This document shows, in pieces, positions 53,169-63,300 of a stretch of 64,000 nt of DNA. The notes beneath the pieces are model-generated. The model was not told where the DNA came from, searched no databases, and worked only from the letters and a program-made list of their open reading frames with translations. The stretch spans positions 5,586,204 through 5,650,203 of the forward strand of contig NZ_JHEG04000001.1 of assembly GCF_000760695.4 (NCBI RefSeq). The letters run 5' to 3'. Numbering within the stretch: the first letter of the stretch is position 1; every line of letters starts with the position of its first letter. The translations under genes and the position numbers were made by a program. The DNA comes from Tolypothrix bouteillei VB521301 (GTDB lineage Bacteria > Cyanobacteriota > Cyanobacteriia > Cyanobacteriales > Nostocaceae).

Positions 53169-55271
53169 ATGATCTGCTGTCTCAATCCTGATTGCCCAAA
53201 TCCCCTGAACAAGAGTGGAAGGACGTTTTGCCAAACGTGCAACACCCCACTAGTTCATTTGTTACGAAATCGCTTCCGCGTTACAGGTGTACTGTCTGAT
53301 GAAGGAGGATTTGGTAGAACATATTTAGCAGAAGATATTGATAAGTTAAATGAACTGTGTGTTATCAAGCAACTTGCTCCTAAAGTCCAAGGAAATTGGG
53401 CGCTAAAGAAGGCGATGGAGTTGTTTCAAAAAGAAGCTGAAAGATTGCAGGAACTGGGAGAACATCCTCAAATTCCCACTCTGTTAGCTTACTTTGAACA
53501 AGATAACTATTTATATTTGGTTCAGCAATTTATAGACGGGCAAAACCTGTTAAAAGAGTTACAACAACGGAGAGCGTATAACTCTCAAGAAATTAAAGAA
53601 ATTTTGTTAGACTTACTACCCGTTCTGAAATTTATACATGAGCGAGGAGTGATTCACCGAGATATAAAACCTCAAAATATTATCCGTCGTCGAACTTCTC
53701 AAACAACAACAGGAAAAGTTTTTCATCATACTTCCACTAAAGCCAAGAAAATGGACAGTTTGGTTCTGATTGACTTTGGCTCTGCAAAGCAGTTCACGGC
53801 AAAAGTACAAATGAAAATGGGAACTTCCATTGGTTCGCAAGGGTATTCCCCCATTGAACAAATTAGAGATGGTGACGCTTATCCAGCTAGCGATTTGTTT
53901 AGTTTGGGCGCAACTTGCTTTCATTTACTAACTGGAATTTCTCCTTTTAAATTATGGACCGAACACGGATATGCCTGGGTTAAGAATTGGCGAGAATATG
54001 TCAAAAGTCCAATAAGCCAGGATTTAGAGCGGGTGTTGGATAAACTATTGCAAAAAGATATTCAGCAGCGCTACCAATCTGCTGATGAAGCTATAGTAGA
54101 TTTAACATTAAAGCAGCAAATACTACCACCACTGCATCCTGCGGGTGCTCCTACTCCTTCTGTCGTTGTACCTCCTACTCAAGCACCATCAAAACCAAAA
54201 CCATACATTTTTCTCAGAAATTCTCTCCTTGCAGGAACAGCTGTATTAGTGTTGGGTTCGGGAGAGTTTTGGTACAAGCAATTTCGCCGTCTTGAAATCA
54301 AAATATCTTCTAGTATCAGTCAACCCGATCGCAACATAGCGAATCGAGATGTCACTGTCAAAACTCGCGAGCTATCCCCGCTAGGTCGTTTTTCTCTAGT
54401 CTCAACTGTAACCGGATATTCCCACCCCATTTTAACTGTTGCTATTAGCCCAGATGGAAAAACGATTGCCAGTAACAGCGAGAGTGGAATTAAACTATTA
54501 AGTTTAATAACAGGACAGGAAATCTCGACCTTACACGGTCACAGTAGTACAGTAAACTCCCTGACTATTAGCTCAGACGGACAAACTCTTGCTAGTGGAA
54601 GTGAGGACAAAACTGTTAAAATTTGGAACCTGGCGACCGGTCAAGAAGTCCGTACACTTACAGGGCATTCCAACTCAGTTCGTGCTCTTGCCCTCAGTCA
54701 AGATGGTAAGGTTCTTGCAGTTGGCAGTGATGACAACACTATTAAACTCTGGAGTTTAGTAACAGGAGAAGAAATAAGCACGCTAGTAGGACATTCTAAC
54801 TCGGTTCGGTCTGTCATTTTTAGTCCCGATGGTAGAACTGTGATTAGTGGTAGCTATGACAAAACAATTAAGTTATGGAATTTAGCAACCGGAGAGCAAA
54901 TTCGTACCTTAGAAGGACACTTGGGTAAAGTGACTGCGCTTGCAATCAGCCCAAATGGTAAAATCCTTGCTAGTGGAAGTTCTGACAAAACTATCAAATT
55001 ATGGAATCCGGAAACCGGAGAGCAAATTCGTACTTTATTTGGTCATTCCGATAAGATAACCTCTATTGCGATCGGTCTAAATGGCAAAATCCTTGCTAGT
55101 AGCAGTTTGGATAGAACTATCAAATTGTGGAATTTAGATACGGGACAGCAAATTCGCGTTCTGCTAGGTCACTCTGATAGTGTTCTTTCCATCGCCTTTA
55201 GTTCAGATGGAAAAACTCTTGTCAGTGGTAGTGAGGATAACACTATTAAGATTTGGCGAGTTTCTCGTTAA
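53169..55271 (+). CDS. Membrane Ser/Thr kinase with C-terminal seven-blade WD40 propeller
   Basis: About 700 aa from ATG 53169. A four-cysteine zinc-ribbon-like start (CCLNPDCPNP, CQTCNTPL) is followed by the kinase domain (about 35-310; LSDEGGFGRTYLAED, LCVIKQLAPK, HRDIKPQNII, LIDFGSAKQF). Between HRD and DFG there is a longer polar insertion. One membrane helix (about 350-368, NSLLAGTAVLVLGSGEF) precedes seven WD40 units to the C-terminus (GHSNSVRSVIFSPDGR, SDKTIKLWN). The propeller is predicted on the far side of the membrane from the kinase. Confidence 0.92.
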   Translation: MICCLNPDCPNPLNKSGRTFCQTCNTPLVHLLRNRFRVTGVLSDEGGFGRTYLAEDIDKLNELCVIKQLAPKVQGNWALKKAMELFQKEAERLQELGEHPQIPTLLAYFEQDNYLYLVQQFIDGQNLLKELQQRRAYNSQEIKEILLDLLPVLKFIHERGVIHRDIKPQNIIRRRTSQTTTGKVFHHTSTKAKKMDSLVLIDFGSAKQFTAKVQMKMGTSIGSQGYSPIEQIRDGDAYPASDLFSLGATCFHLLTGISPFKLWTEHGYAWVKNWREYVKSPISQDLERVLDKLLQKDIQQRYQSADEAIVDLTLKQQILPPLHPAGAPTPSVVVPPTQAPSKPKPYIFLRNSLLAGTAVLVLGSGEFWYKQFRRLEIKISSSISQPDRNIANRDVTVKTRELSPLGRFSLVSTVTGYSHPILTVAISPDGKTIASNSESGIKLLSLITGQEISTLHGHSSTVNSLTISSDGQTLASGSEDKTVKIWNLATGQEVRTLTGHSNSVRALALSQDGKVLAVGSDDNTIKLWSLVTGEEISTLVGHSNSVRSVIFSPDGRTVISGSYDKTIKLWNLATGEQIRTLEGHLGKVTALAISPNGKILASGSSDKTIKLWNPETGEQIRTLFGHSDKITSIAIGLNGKILASSSLDRTIKLWNLDTGQQIRVLLGHSDSVLSIAFSSDGKTLVSGSEDNTIKIWRVSR

Positions 55272-55328
55272 TTTTTTGACTACGTCACTCTTACTAATAT
55301 GGAACTGTGTTAAGAAATCCGGAATCCT

Positions 55329-55395
55329 ACCGATCCAATCGGTAACTACATCATATTCCCAAAAAAGTAAGATGTCTCCGATCTTAATATCGGAG
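55329..55395. promoter_or_regulatory. Two consecutive hairpins between the WD40 genes
   Basis: ACCGAT (55329-55334) / ATCGGT (55338-55343) and CTCCGAT (55376-55382) / ATCGGAG (55389-55395) are perfect small stems in the 150-bp spacer. They might form a terminator/attenuator pair controlling read-through into the WD40 gene. Confidence 0.35.
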
Positions 55396-55427
55396 CAATA
55401 TAAAAGCAGCGTAACGTGGAATTTGCA

Positions 55428-56471
55428 ATGTCTTTAAAAATAACTGACACAAACATTAAAGTTATGACTGGTGCGGCGATCGCGCTTTTGGGATTTGCAG
55501 GAATGTGGTATTGGCCATCACCTCCTGCAGCAACCAGTGCGTCCTATCAACCCAGCCAAGCTCAAACCAAACCCCTCTTAAAGTTTACTGAGGCTTTCAC
55601 TCTTAAAGGTCACACTAATTCAATTTTGGCAGTTGCTGTTAGCCCTGACGGACACACGCTTGCTAGTGTCAGTGCGGACAAAACTATCAAGTTATGGAAC
55701 TTAATGACTGGAGAAGCGATTGGCGTTCTCAGAGGTCATTCTGATTGGGTTAATTCTGTCGCCTTTAGCCCTGATGGCAAAATGCTTATTAGTGGAAGCA
55801 CTGACAAAACCGTTAAAATCTGGAGCGTCAGTACTCAACAAGAGATACGCACTCTCAGGGGACATTTAGCTTCAGTACAGTCTGTTGCCATTAGCCCCGA
55901 CGGTCTAACTATAGCAAGTGGAAGCTGGGATCAAAGTATTAACTTGTGGAACTCAGCCACAGGAGCAAAAATTCGCACTCTTAAAGGGAGCGGCGACGTT
56001 GTTAACGCTGTTGCCTTTAGCCCGGATGGTAAAATTTTGGCTAGTGGTAACTATTTTGACAATAACATCAATCTGTGGAATACGTCAACAGGAAAAGAGA
56101 TCCAAACTCTTTCAGGGCATTCTGATGCTGTTTATTCCCTTGCATTCAGCTCTGATAATCAAAAACTGGTCAGTGGCAGTTGGGATCAAACTATCAAAAT
56201 TTGGGATCTCAACACCAGAAGAGAAATACATACACTCTCAGGACATACAGATAGAGTTTGGTCTGTTGCTATAAGCCCCGATGGCAAGACTCTTGCTAGC
56301 AGTAGCTGGGACAAAACAATCAAAGTTTGGAATTTAGCGACAGGACAGGTCATAAATACACTGACGGGACACACAGATAGAGTTTGGTCTGTTGCTTTTA
56401 GTCCGGATGGTAAAACTCTTGCTAGTGGGAGTTTTGATAAAACAGTTAAGATTTGGCGGTTGGTTCAGTGA
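55428..56471 (+). CDS. Membrane-anchored WD40-repeat protein
   Basis: 347 aa from ATG 55428; an upstream GTG (55416) is also open. A single N-terminal membrane segment (about 12-30, TGAAIALLGFAGMWYWPS) leads to a 30-residue linker and seven WD40 repeats filling the rest (GHTDRVWSVAFSPDGK, SWDKTIKVWNLATG). The layout is that of the neighbouring kinases without kinase domain. The membrane segment resembles that of the kinase at 58152-60218 (TGAGIVLLGLIG), which suggests descent from a kinase-WD40 gene by loss of the 5' part. Confidence 0.85.
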   Translation: MSLKITDTNIKVMTGAAIALLGFAGMWYWPSPPAATSASYQPSQAQTKPLLKFTEAFTLKGHTNSILAVAVSPDGHTLASVSADKTIKLWNLMTGEAIGVLRGHSDWVNSVAFSPDGKMLISGSTDKTVKIWSVSTQQEIRTLRGHLASVQSVAISPDGLTIASGSWDQSINLWNSATGAKIRTLKGSGDVVNAVAFSPDGKILASGNYFDNNINLWNTSTGKEIQTLSGHSDAVYSLAFSSDNQKLVSGSWDQTIKIWDLNTRREIHTLSGHTDRVWSVAISPDGKTLASSSWDKTIKVWNLATGQVINTLTGHTDRVWSVAFSPDGKTLASGSFDKTVKIWRLVQ

Positions 56472-56535
56472 AAAGGAATTGGCGAGTTTGGGTTGGGGAT
56501 TAGTTCTTCCCCCTTGTCCCGCTACTCCCGATCCT

Positions 56536-57768
56536 CTAAAACACGGTCAACCGATAAGTACCTCGTTCTCGTGGATTTGCTGAGATAACAACTACATAGT
56601 ACGTACCATCTTCAGGTAACTTGGCTCGGTCAATCAATGCACTGTACCTTCCATTCTTGTTATTGTCTGTAGCGACAATTTTTCCTTGGGAATTCAACAA
56701 GACAATGTAAGGGGAAAACTGTTCAAAGACACTGTCAGCACGTATGCTCACAAGTTGGTCTTTTTTACCCTGAAACTTCGATACATTATAAGGGCTGCCA
56801 CTTTTTCTTTGAATTGGGCTGTTCTGGGTTAATTCTTCGGAGCGATCGAGACTGTAACTCGCTCTATCATTTCTCAGAGCCAAACTGTATCGCCCCGTAT
56901 CTCCAGGATTGCGACTGGTAACAGCGATCGTGTAGTGACCCGTTCTTGGCAATCGGACAAAAATAAATGCGTCTTTGACTCCTTGAGGATTCACCTCTTC
57001 ACTCCCTCTAGTCAAAAGCACGTTATTATTAGAATCGAGCAAAAACATGAAGGGGTCTAGATTCAAGTTGTTTGTACGACGCCGATCTGCACTACCACTT
57101 AGCCTAATTTGAACCAGTTGGTTTTCTCTACCTTCAAACTGGTAGAAGCGGTAATATCTACCCTGTGATTGATAATCTCCTGGAGCCAAAACACCGAATG
57201 CAATATCTACAAAGTTAATTTCTTGAAAATTTGGTGTTCTGGATGGGGAAACAGATGAAGAAGCTGTTGTTGTTGGCTTGGCGCTTGCTGGGCGCGTGGG
57301 TGTCGGGTTACCCTGTCGTGAAGGTGTGGCGCGATCGCCTGAAGGGCTTGGTACTGGAATAGCAACACCCGTGCCAGGTGAAGTGGCAGTTGTGTTAGTG
57401 TTAGAGGGTTGCTTTGGTGTCGTCGAGACGGTCGGTTTTGAAACCGTTCCAGTCTCAGAAGGATTGGATTTTGGGGTGGAATTTACAGAGTTGGAAGTTA
57501 CATCTGGAGGTAGAGGTGATTCAATAGGTTCTTTTGCTTGTCGGGGTACCGATTGTTCGGCTACCGGAATTTGCTCAATTCCTTTTTCTACAGCGACTGG
57601 TTGTCTCTCATCGGCAGGTTTGGCAATTAAAAAGGGTTTTGAGTGTAGGTCATTTGCTAAGACCTCGATTGGAAAAGCATAATTTGTAATCAACAAACTA
57701 CTACTCATGCAACCACATAAAACCAATTTTAATGGGTTGGCAAGTTGTTTGTTGCTTGTTTCTACCAT
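56536..57768 (-). CDS. Exported protein with Pro/Thr-rich linker and two PPC-like domains
   Basis: About 410 aa from ATG 57768 (MVETSNKQLA); an upstream ATG at 57840 is open but reads unlike a signal. The hydrophobic segment LKLVLCGCMSSSLLI near residues 12-27 is a signal or lipobox-like region (LCGC). A Pro/Thr/Ser-rich linker (about 65-170, VSTTPKQPSNTNTTATSP) follows, then two beta-sandwich domains (about 190-290 and 305-410; GRYYRFYQFEGRENQLVQI, LPRTGHYTIAVTS, DGTYYVVVIS) of the PPC type. Enzymatic activity is not evident. It is likely outer-surface or periplasmic. Confidence 0.7.
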   Translation of the reverse strand: MVETSNKQLANPLKLVLCGCMSSSLLITNYAFPIEVLANDLHSKPFLIAKPADERQPVAVEKGIEQIPVAEQSVPRQAKEPIESPLPPDVTSNSVNSTPKSNPSETGTVSKPTVSTTPKQPSNTNTTATSPGTGVAIPVPSPSGDRATPSRQGNPTPTRPASAKPTTTASSSVSPSRTPNFQEINFVDIAFGVLAPGDYQSQGRYYRFYQFEGRENQLVQIRLSGSADRRRTNNLNLDPFMFLLDSNNNVLLTRGSEEVNPQGVKDAFIFVRLPRTGHYTIAVTSRNPGDTGRYSLALRNDRASYSLDRSEELTQNSPIQRKSGSPYNVSKFQGKKDQLVSIRADSVFEQFSPYIVLLNSQGKIVATDNNKNGRYSALIDRAKLPEDGTYYVVVISANPRERGTYRLTVF

Positions 57769-58151
57769 CTTTGGGCTACTCCTGTTGATTGAAACATTGT
57801 ACTCAGGGTAGATTGACACCGTACTATATTTCACCAACAAAATACTTTAGTTAATCTGCTGATTTACTGATATAGATTACTGTTGCTTGGTACCTAAAAA
57901 AACATCAAAAACACAACTTCTATAAATCTTTACACTAGAGATGCTTTTGTTTATCTATATTAAAGAAGCTTTCGTATCTTTCTTAACAGATGAAGATGTT
58001 ACCATCAAAATATGGAAAAACTAATGTAGAGAATGACATGGCACGTCACTACGAAAATAGTAGACGATGCAAATGAATTTATGGAGATGTCTGGTATCAA
58101 TCTTCGATATTTTTTCCTTAAACCCAAACTGTCCACTTATGGATTCCCAGT
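57769..58151. other. Spacer between divergent PPC-protein and kinase genes
   Basis: 383 bp holding both promoters. No clear regulatory repeat. A short frame at 57984-58026 ends TDEDVTIKIWKN, like the last strand of a WD40 repeat; it may be chance or a worn relic. Confidence 0.35.
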
Positions 58152-60218
58152 ATGCTCTGCTGCCTGAATCCCGATTGTCTGAGTCCCCTAAATCCTGAGG
58201 ATAGCACGCTGTGCTCTAGCTGCGATACACCATTAGTACCGCTGCTAAGGAATCGTTATCGTGTTATCAAAGTATTGTCTGATGAAGGTGGATTTGGCAG
58301 AACTTATCTTGCTGAAGACATAGATAAGTTGAAAGAATTGTGCGTAGTCAAGCAGTTTGCACCAAAAATTCAAGGAACAAGTGCTTTAAAAAAAGCAGTT
58401 CAGCTATTTCAAGAAGAAGCACAGCGATTGCAGCAACTCGGAGAACACAATCAAATTCCCCATTTATTGGCTTATTTTGAGGAGAATAATTATCTATTTT
58501 TAGTACAACAATATATCGATGGTCAGAATTTATCCAAAGAATTGCAACAAGTGGGAACTTATAGTGAAAGTAACATTCGTGAACTTTTACTAGATTTATT
58601 ACCTGTGCTCCAGTTTATCCACAAACAAGGAGTCATCCACCGAGATATTAAGCCGCAAAATATTATTCGCCGCTATGGTGATGGGCGATTGGTGCTAATT
58701 GATTTTGGAGCCTCAAAGCAACTATCGGTAACAGTACAAACTAAAATTGGGACAACTATTGGTTCCCATGGTTATACCCCTATTGAACAGATGGAAGATG
58801 GAAAAGCTTACCCATCAAGCGATTTGTTTAGCTTGGGTGCAACTTGCTTCCATCTCCTGACAGGGATTTCTCCGTCTAAACTTTGGTTGCAACACGGCTT
58901 TAGTTGGGTGAATGATTGGCAGCGATATCTCAAAAAACCCAGTAGCAGAGAAGTAACGCTCAGTTCCAAGTTAAGCAAGGTTCTCGATAAACTTTTAAAA
59001 GTAGAATTTCAAAAGCGATATCAAGCAGCAGAGGAAGTCCTCAGAGATTTATCACAGCTTTCACCACCACTACCTTCAACCCTACTTGCGGCTAACTCAT
59101 CACAATCTCAGTTGCTTCCTTCACCGCAATCGACTCTCGAGCTAAGATATCCACTGTTTACAGGTGCTGGGATTGTTCTGTTGGGATTGATAGGAATAAG
59201 TGTATATCTTTTTTATTCACCTGGAGTGACTCAATCTTCTAGTGTCAGTCAGCCAAGCAACACAACTGTTCAAAGTTCTCACTCACCAGATACGCTCCGA
59301 GGTCACTCCAGTGATGTTAACTCTGTAGCCTTTTCTCCAGATGGACAATCTCTTGCTAGTGCAAGTGACGATCGCACAATAAAAATCTGGAACCTTGCGA
59401 CTCGACAGACAACCTTCACTCTCAAAGGTCACTCTCAATGGATTTGGGCTGTTGCCTTCAGCCCAGATGGTAAAACTCTTGCCAGTGGTAGTGCAGACAG
59501 TACCATCAAACTGTGGAATTTAGAAACAGGACAAGAAATGACCACTCTTGGGGGGCATTCTGGAGGAGTTTCGTCACTTACCTTTAGCCCAGATGGCAGA
59601 ACTCTTGCGAGTGGAGGTTTGGATAAAACTGTAAAATTGTGGGATTTAACAACGGGAAAAGAAATTCGTACCCTAAAAGGGCACACAAAGGCAACGGCGT
59701 CTGTGAGATTTAGTCCCGATGGTATGACTCTTGCAAGTGGAAGTTGGGATAAGACAATTAAACTGTGGAATGTATTAACAGGTGAAGAAGTTAGTACATT
59801 TAAGGGACATACTGACTACGTTCTTTCTGTTGCCTTTAGTCCAGATGGTGTCACTCTTGCCAGTGGTAGTAAAGATAAAACAATTAAACTATGGAACATC
59901 GCAACAGGAGATGTGACGCATACCTTAACAACACATTCTGATAAAGTCAATTCTGTTGCTTTTCTGCCAACTACAGCTTATAGCAAAAGCTCGAACGTAG
60001 CAATCCTTGTAAGTGGTAGTAGTGACAATACAATTAAACTGTGGAATTCTGCAAATGGAAAAGAGATCGAGACTTTAAAGAAGGATTCTGGTTATATTTA
60101 CTCTGTAACTATCAGCCCAGATGGACAAAGAATTGCTAGCGGTGGTAGTGCTGACAACGTTATTAAAGTTTGGCAGTTGCCGTCTTTAGAGGATTTATAC
60201 ATATCGGGGTTAAAGTGA
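58152..60218 (+). CDS. Membrane Ser/Thr kinase with seven-blade WD40 propeller
   Basis: 688 aa, paralogue of the gene at 53169. The N-terminal cysteines CCLNPDCLSP and CSSCDTPL suggest a zinc ribbon. Kinase domain about 33-300 (LSDEGGFGRTYLAED, VVKQFAPK, HRDIKPQNII, LIDFGASKQL). One membrane helix at about 335-355 (TGAGIVLLGLIGISVYLFY). Seven WD40 units fill residues about 378-680 (GHSSDVNSVAFSPDGQ, LASGSKDKTIKLWN); unit 6 carries a 10-residue insertion (PTTAYSKSSN). Substrates unknown. Confidence 0.93.
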   Translation: MLCCLNPDCLSPLNPEDSTLCSSCDTPLVPLLRNRYRVIKVLSDEGGFGRTYLAEDIDKLKELCVVKQFAPKIQGTSALKKAVQLFQEEAQRLQQLGEHNQIPHLLAYFEENNYLFLVQQYIDGQNLSKELQQVGTYSESNIRELLLDLLPVLQFIHKQGVIHRDIKPQNIIRRYGDGRLVLIDFGASKQLSVTVQTKIGTTIGSHGYTPIEQMEDGKAYPSSDLFSLGATCFHLLTGISPSKLWLQHGFSWVNDWQRYLKKPSSREVTLSSKLSKVLDKLLKVEFQKRYQAAEEVLRDLSQLSPPLPSTLLAANSSQSQLLPSPQSTLELRYPLFTGAGIVLLGLIGISVYLFYSPGVTQSSSVSQPSNTTVQSSHSPDTLRGHSSDVNSVAFSPDGQSLASASDDRTIKIWNLATRQTTFTLKGHSQWIWAVAFSPDGKTLASGSADSTIKLWNLETGQEMTTLGGHSGGVSSLTFSPDGRTLASGGLDKTVKLWDLTTGKEIRTLKGHTKATASVRFSPDGMTLASGSWDKTIKLWNVLTGEEVSTFKGHTDYVLSVAFSPDGVTLASGSKDKTIKLWNIATGDVTHTLTTHSDKVNSVAFLPTTAYSKSSNVAILVSGSSDNTIKLWNSANGKEIETLKKDSGYIYSVTISPDGQRIASGGSADNVIKVWQLPSLEDLYISGLK

Positions 60219-60318
60219 TATGCTGGGAATGGAGCTTTGAGCATTCTGCTTAAAGCTTTACAGGCAAACGCCTTCATCAAGATGATACTGTAGTAATTGA
60301 TTCCAGCCAAAATCTAAG

Positions 60319-63300
60319 TCACTTTTTTAGTACGCGGTGTGTAAAATTCCCACGTGCTAAATGCGACCGTAGCAGTAATTCTACTGATGCACTTTCCATT
60401 GGTGGAGAAAAGAAATACCCTTGTCCGCGATCGCATTGTAATGCTTTGAGGTGTGTTAATTGCTCTAGCGTTTCTATACCTTCTGCTGTTACAGACATAT
60501 TTAAATTATGAGCTAAGGCAACGATAGTGCGAACAATTTCTAAATTTTCTCCCCGATTACCTATATTGGTGACAAAAGAACGGTCAATCTTCAGTGTTTG
60601 GATTGGTAGGCGGTGTAGGTAACTTAAGGATGAATAGCCCGTCCCAAAATCATCCATGTGCAACTCGACATTCAAAGCTGCTAACTGGGAAAGCAAGGTG
60701 TTAGCCAATTCAAAATTATCCATCAGCAAGCTCTCAGTAATCTCCAACTTCAAACTGGATGGCTCGAGCCCTGTTTGTTGCAAAATATCTTTAATCTGTT
60801 TAAATATGTGGGGTTGCGCTATCTGTTTACCAGAAAAATTCACGCTAATTGTTAGGGGTTGCAAACTGGGAAATTGTTGTTGCCATCTTTGCATTTGGTG
60901 ACAGGCTTCATAAAGCACCCATTGCCCTATATTCACAATCATTCCTGTTTCTTCTGCTAGGGGAATAAAATCATCAGGGGAAATCAGTCCTCGTTCTGGA
61001 TGATGCCAGCGTATCAGTGCTTCAAATCCTATAATTTTGTCAGTTAGGAGTGAAACAATTGGCTGGTAGTAAAGGCGAAATTCCTCTTGCTTCAGGAGTG
61101 CGTGTCTCAGAGAAGTTTCTAACTGCAATAGCAAAGATGCACCCTCGTGCATTTTGGGATGAAAGACTTCATAGCGTGCTTTCCCCAGCGCTTTGGCACA
61201 GTACATTGCCACGTCAGCATCACGTAATATGTGCGCTGCTTGCTCGTAATCGGTCGTACTCATAGCGATGCCAATACTGGCATTGGTAAATACTCTATTC
61301 TCATTCAATTGGAATGGTAGAGCTAGAACTTGTTGAATTGTTTCAGCTACCCGTAGAGCGCTGTTAATATCTTCAATTTCTTCAATTAAGATTGTGAACT
61401 CGTCACCCCCAAAACGGGCCACCATATCTCCGGCTTGCAAAACCGACTTCAGCCTATGAGAAATGGCAATCAAAAGTTGATTTCCCAGTAAATGTCCGAG
61501 GCTGTCATTAATAACCTTAAAGCGGTCTAGATCTAAGAAGAGTACGGCAAATAAATAATCTTGTTGCTGCTTGCTCCGTTCTAAGGCTAACTGCACCCGC
61601 TCCATAAAGAAGGCTTGGTTGGGTAAGCCAGTTAGCCCGTCATGAAGACTGTTGTGTAAGAGTTGTTCTTGCGTGCGTTGACGCTCCATGATGTCTTGTT
61701 GAAGTTGCTGATTGAGCCTCATGAGTTCAACGGTGCGCTCTGCTACTAACTGCTCGAGGTGGCAACGGTACTGAATCAATTCTGTCTCGGCTAATTTTCG
61801 CTCACTGATGTCACGTAAGATCGCAACATATTGCCGTCGTTGCCGATTAGATGGCTGTGAAACAGTTGATTCCACAATTCGCGAGCCTTGCTTGGTTTTC
61901 AAGGTTTGTTCGCTTCTAGCAGGCCATTGCTCTGGTTTACCCTCATAGTAGATTAGGAGTTGATTTAAGTTCTGCCCAAGTAACTGCTCGGCACTCATTT
62001 GAAAAAGTTCTTCCGCAGCTGCATTTATTTGAAGAATTGTCCCGTTTTCATCTACAACTAAAACAGTATCGGGAACAGTATTGAGAGTAGTAATAAATAA
62101 ATTTTTGGCTTGTTGGCGTGCTTCATCAATGGCAGTAATTTGCGGTAAAGTAGTCCAGCCTGCGATCCCAACTCCCAGAAAAGAAAGCGTCACCAGTACA
62201 ATTGCTAGTAAAGAATTAAAACAATTGCGAGAAACTTTTTCTGCCAAAGTACACACAAACCAACTGCTCGTGACAGTCACGCAAATTAATGATACTAGGA
62301 CAATCACCTGTAGCACAATAAAGTCCTGGTTATTGTGACTGCTTTGAGTAGAGTAATGCTTCGTCCACCATTTAGGGTATGTTAGCTCAAATTTTAGATG
62401 ACGTAGCCGTGCATCTCCAACTATCAAAACTATAGGTAATAGTAGTCCTATTAAGAAATATTGCCAATTCCAAGCTAAACCTCCCACCACTAACACTAAG
62501 GCTTCTATGAAAAAAAAACCAAGTGACAACCAAGGCCATAAGACTTGCGGTTTGCCTCGACTCAGCCATAATCCCAAATGTAGCCCCATAATCGACAGTA
62601 GATAACAAGTAGCTGCTACCGTAACCAGCTGAGATACATTTCCAAAATACAGACAGATCAAACTCAGTAAAAAGGTAACTAAAAGAGCGGGACTCAGAAC
62701 ACCATGAGGAGACACTACTGTGAATATAGGAGAAAGCTGTCCGTCTAGGGCAAGTTGATATAAAATCCTCGGAGAGTTAGAAACTGCTGTAGCACAAAGT
62801 AGGAGACAGGAGAAAGTAATCAGTAAGGTCACTAAAAATGAGGCTTGTTGACCCCAAAAAGGCTTAGAAGCTTCTACCAGATTTAAGAACGCATCGTCAC
62901 CTATTTCTGGGTTTACACTTGAACACATTAATACCCAAGAACCACCTAGAAAAACTGGCACAATTAGCCAAGCCGCTATGGTTAAGAAATTCAAAGTTTT
63001 ATTGGGCTCGCGGCTATCAGCAACAAAAGAAGAAGTGGTTTCACAAGCATAAATTGAATAACTGGCTAAGAAAAACCACTTTGCCCATTCTCCAACACTC
63101 AGACTCGATATATTAGCTAACAGCAACTTAGGACCAGTGCTGGAGAAAGTTGACCATACCACGCCCTGAATGGAAAACAAAAGCAATAATAAAATCGCTG
63201 GGATTGCAAAAAATAAATGCAGGACAGCTAAAGTACGAGTGCCACTGAACGCTACGACAAATGAAATAACCGTAAATCCGATTTTGAGTAAGGTTTCCGG

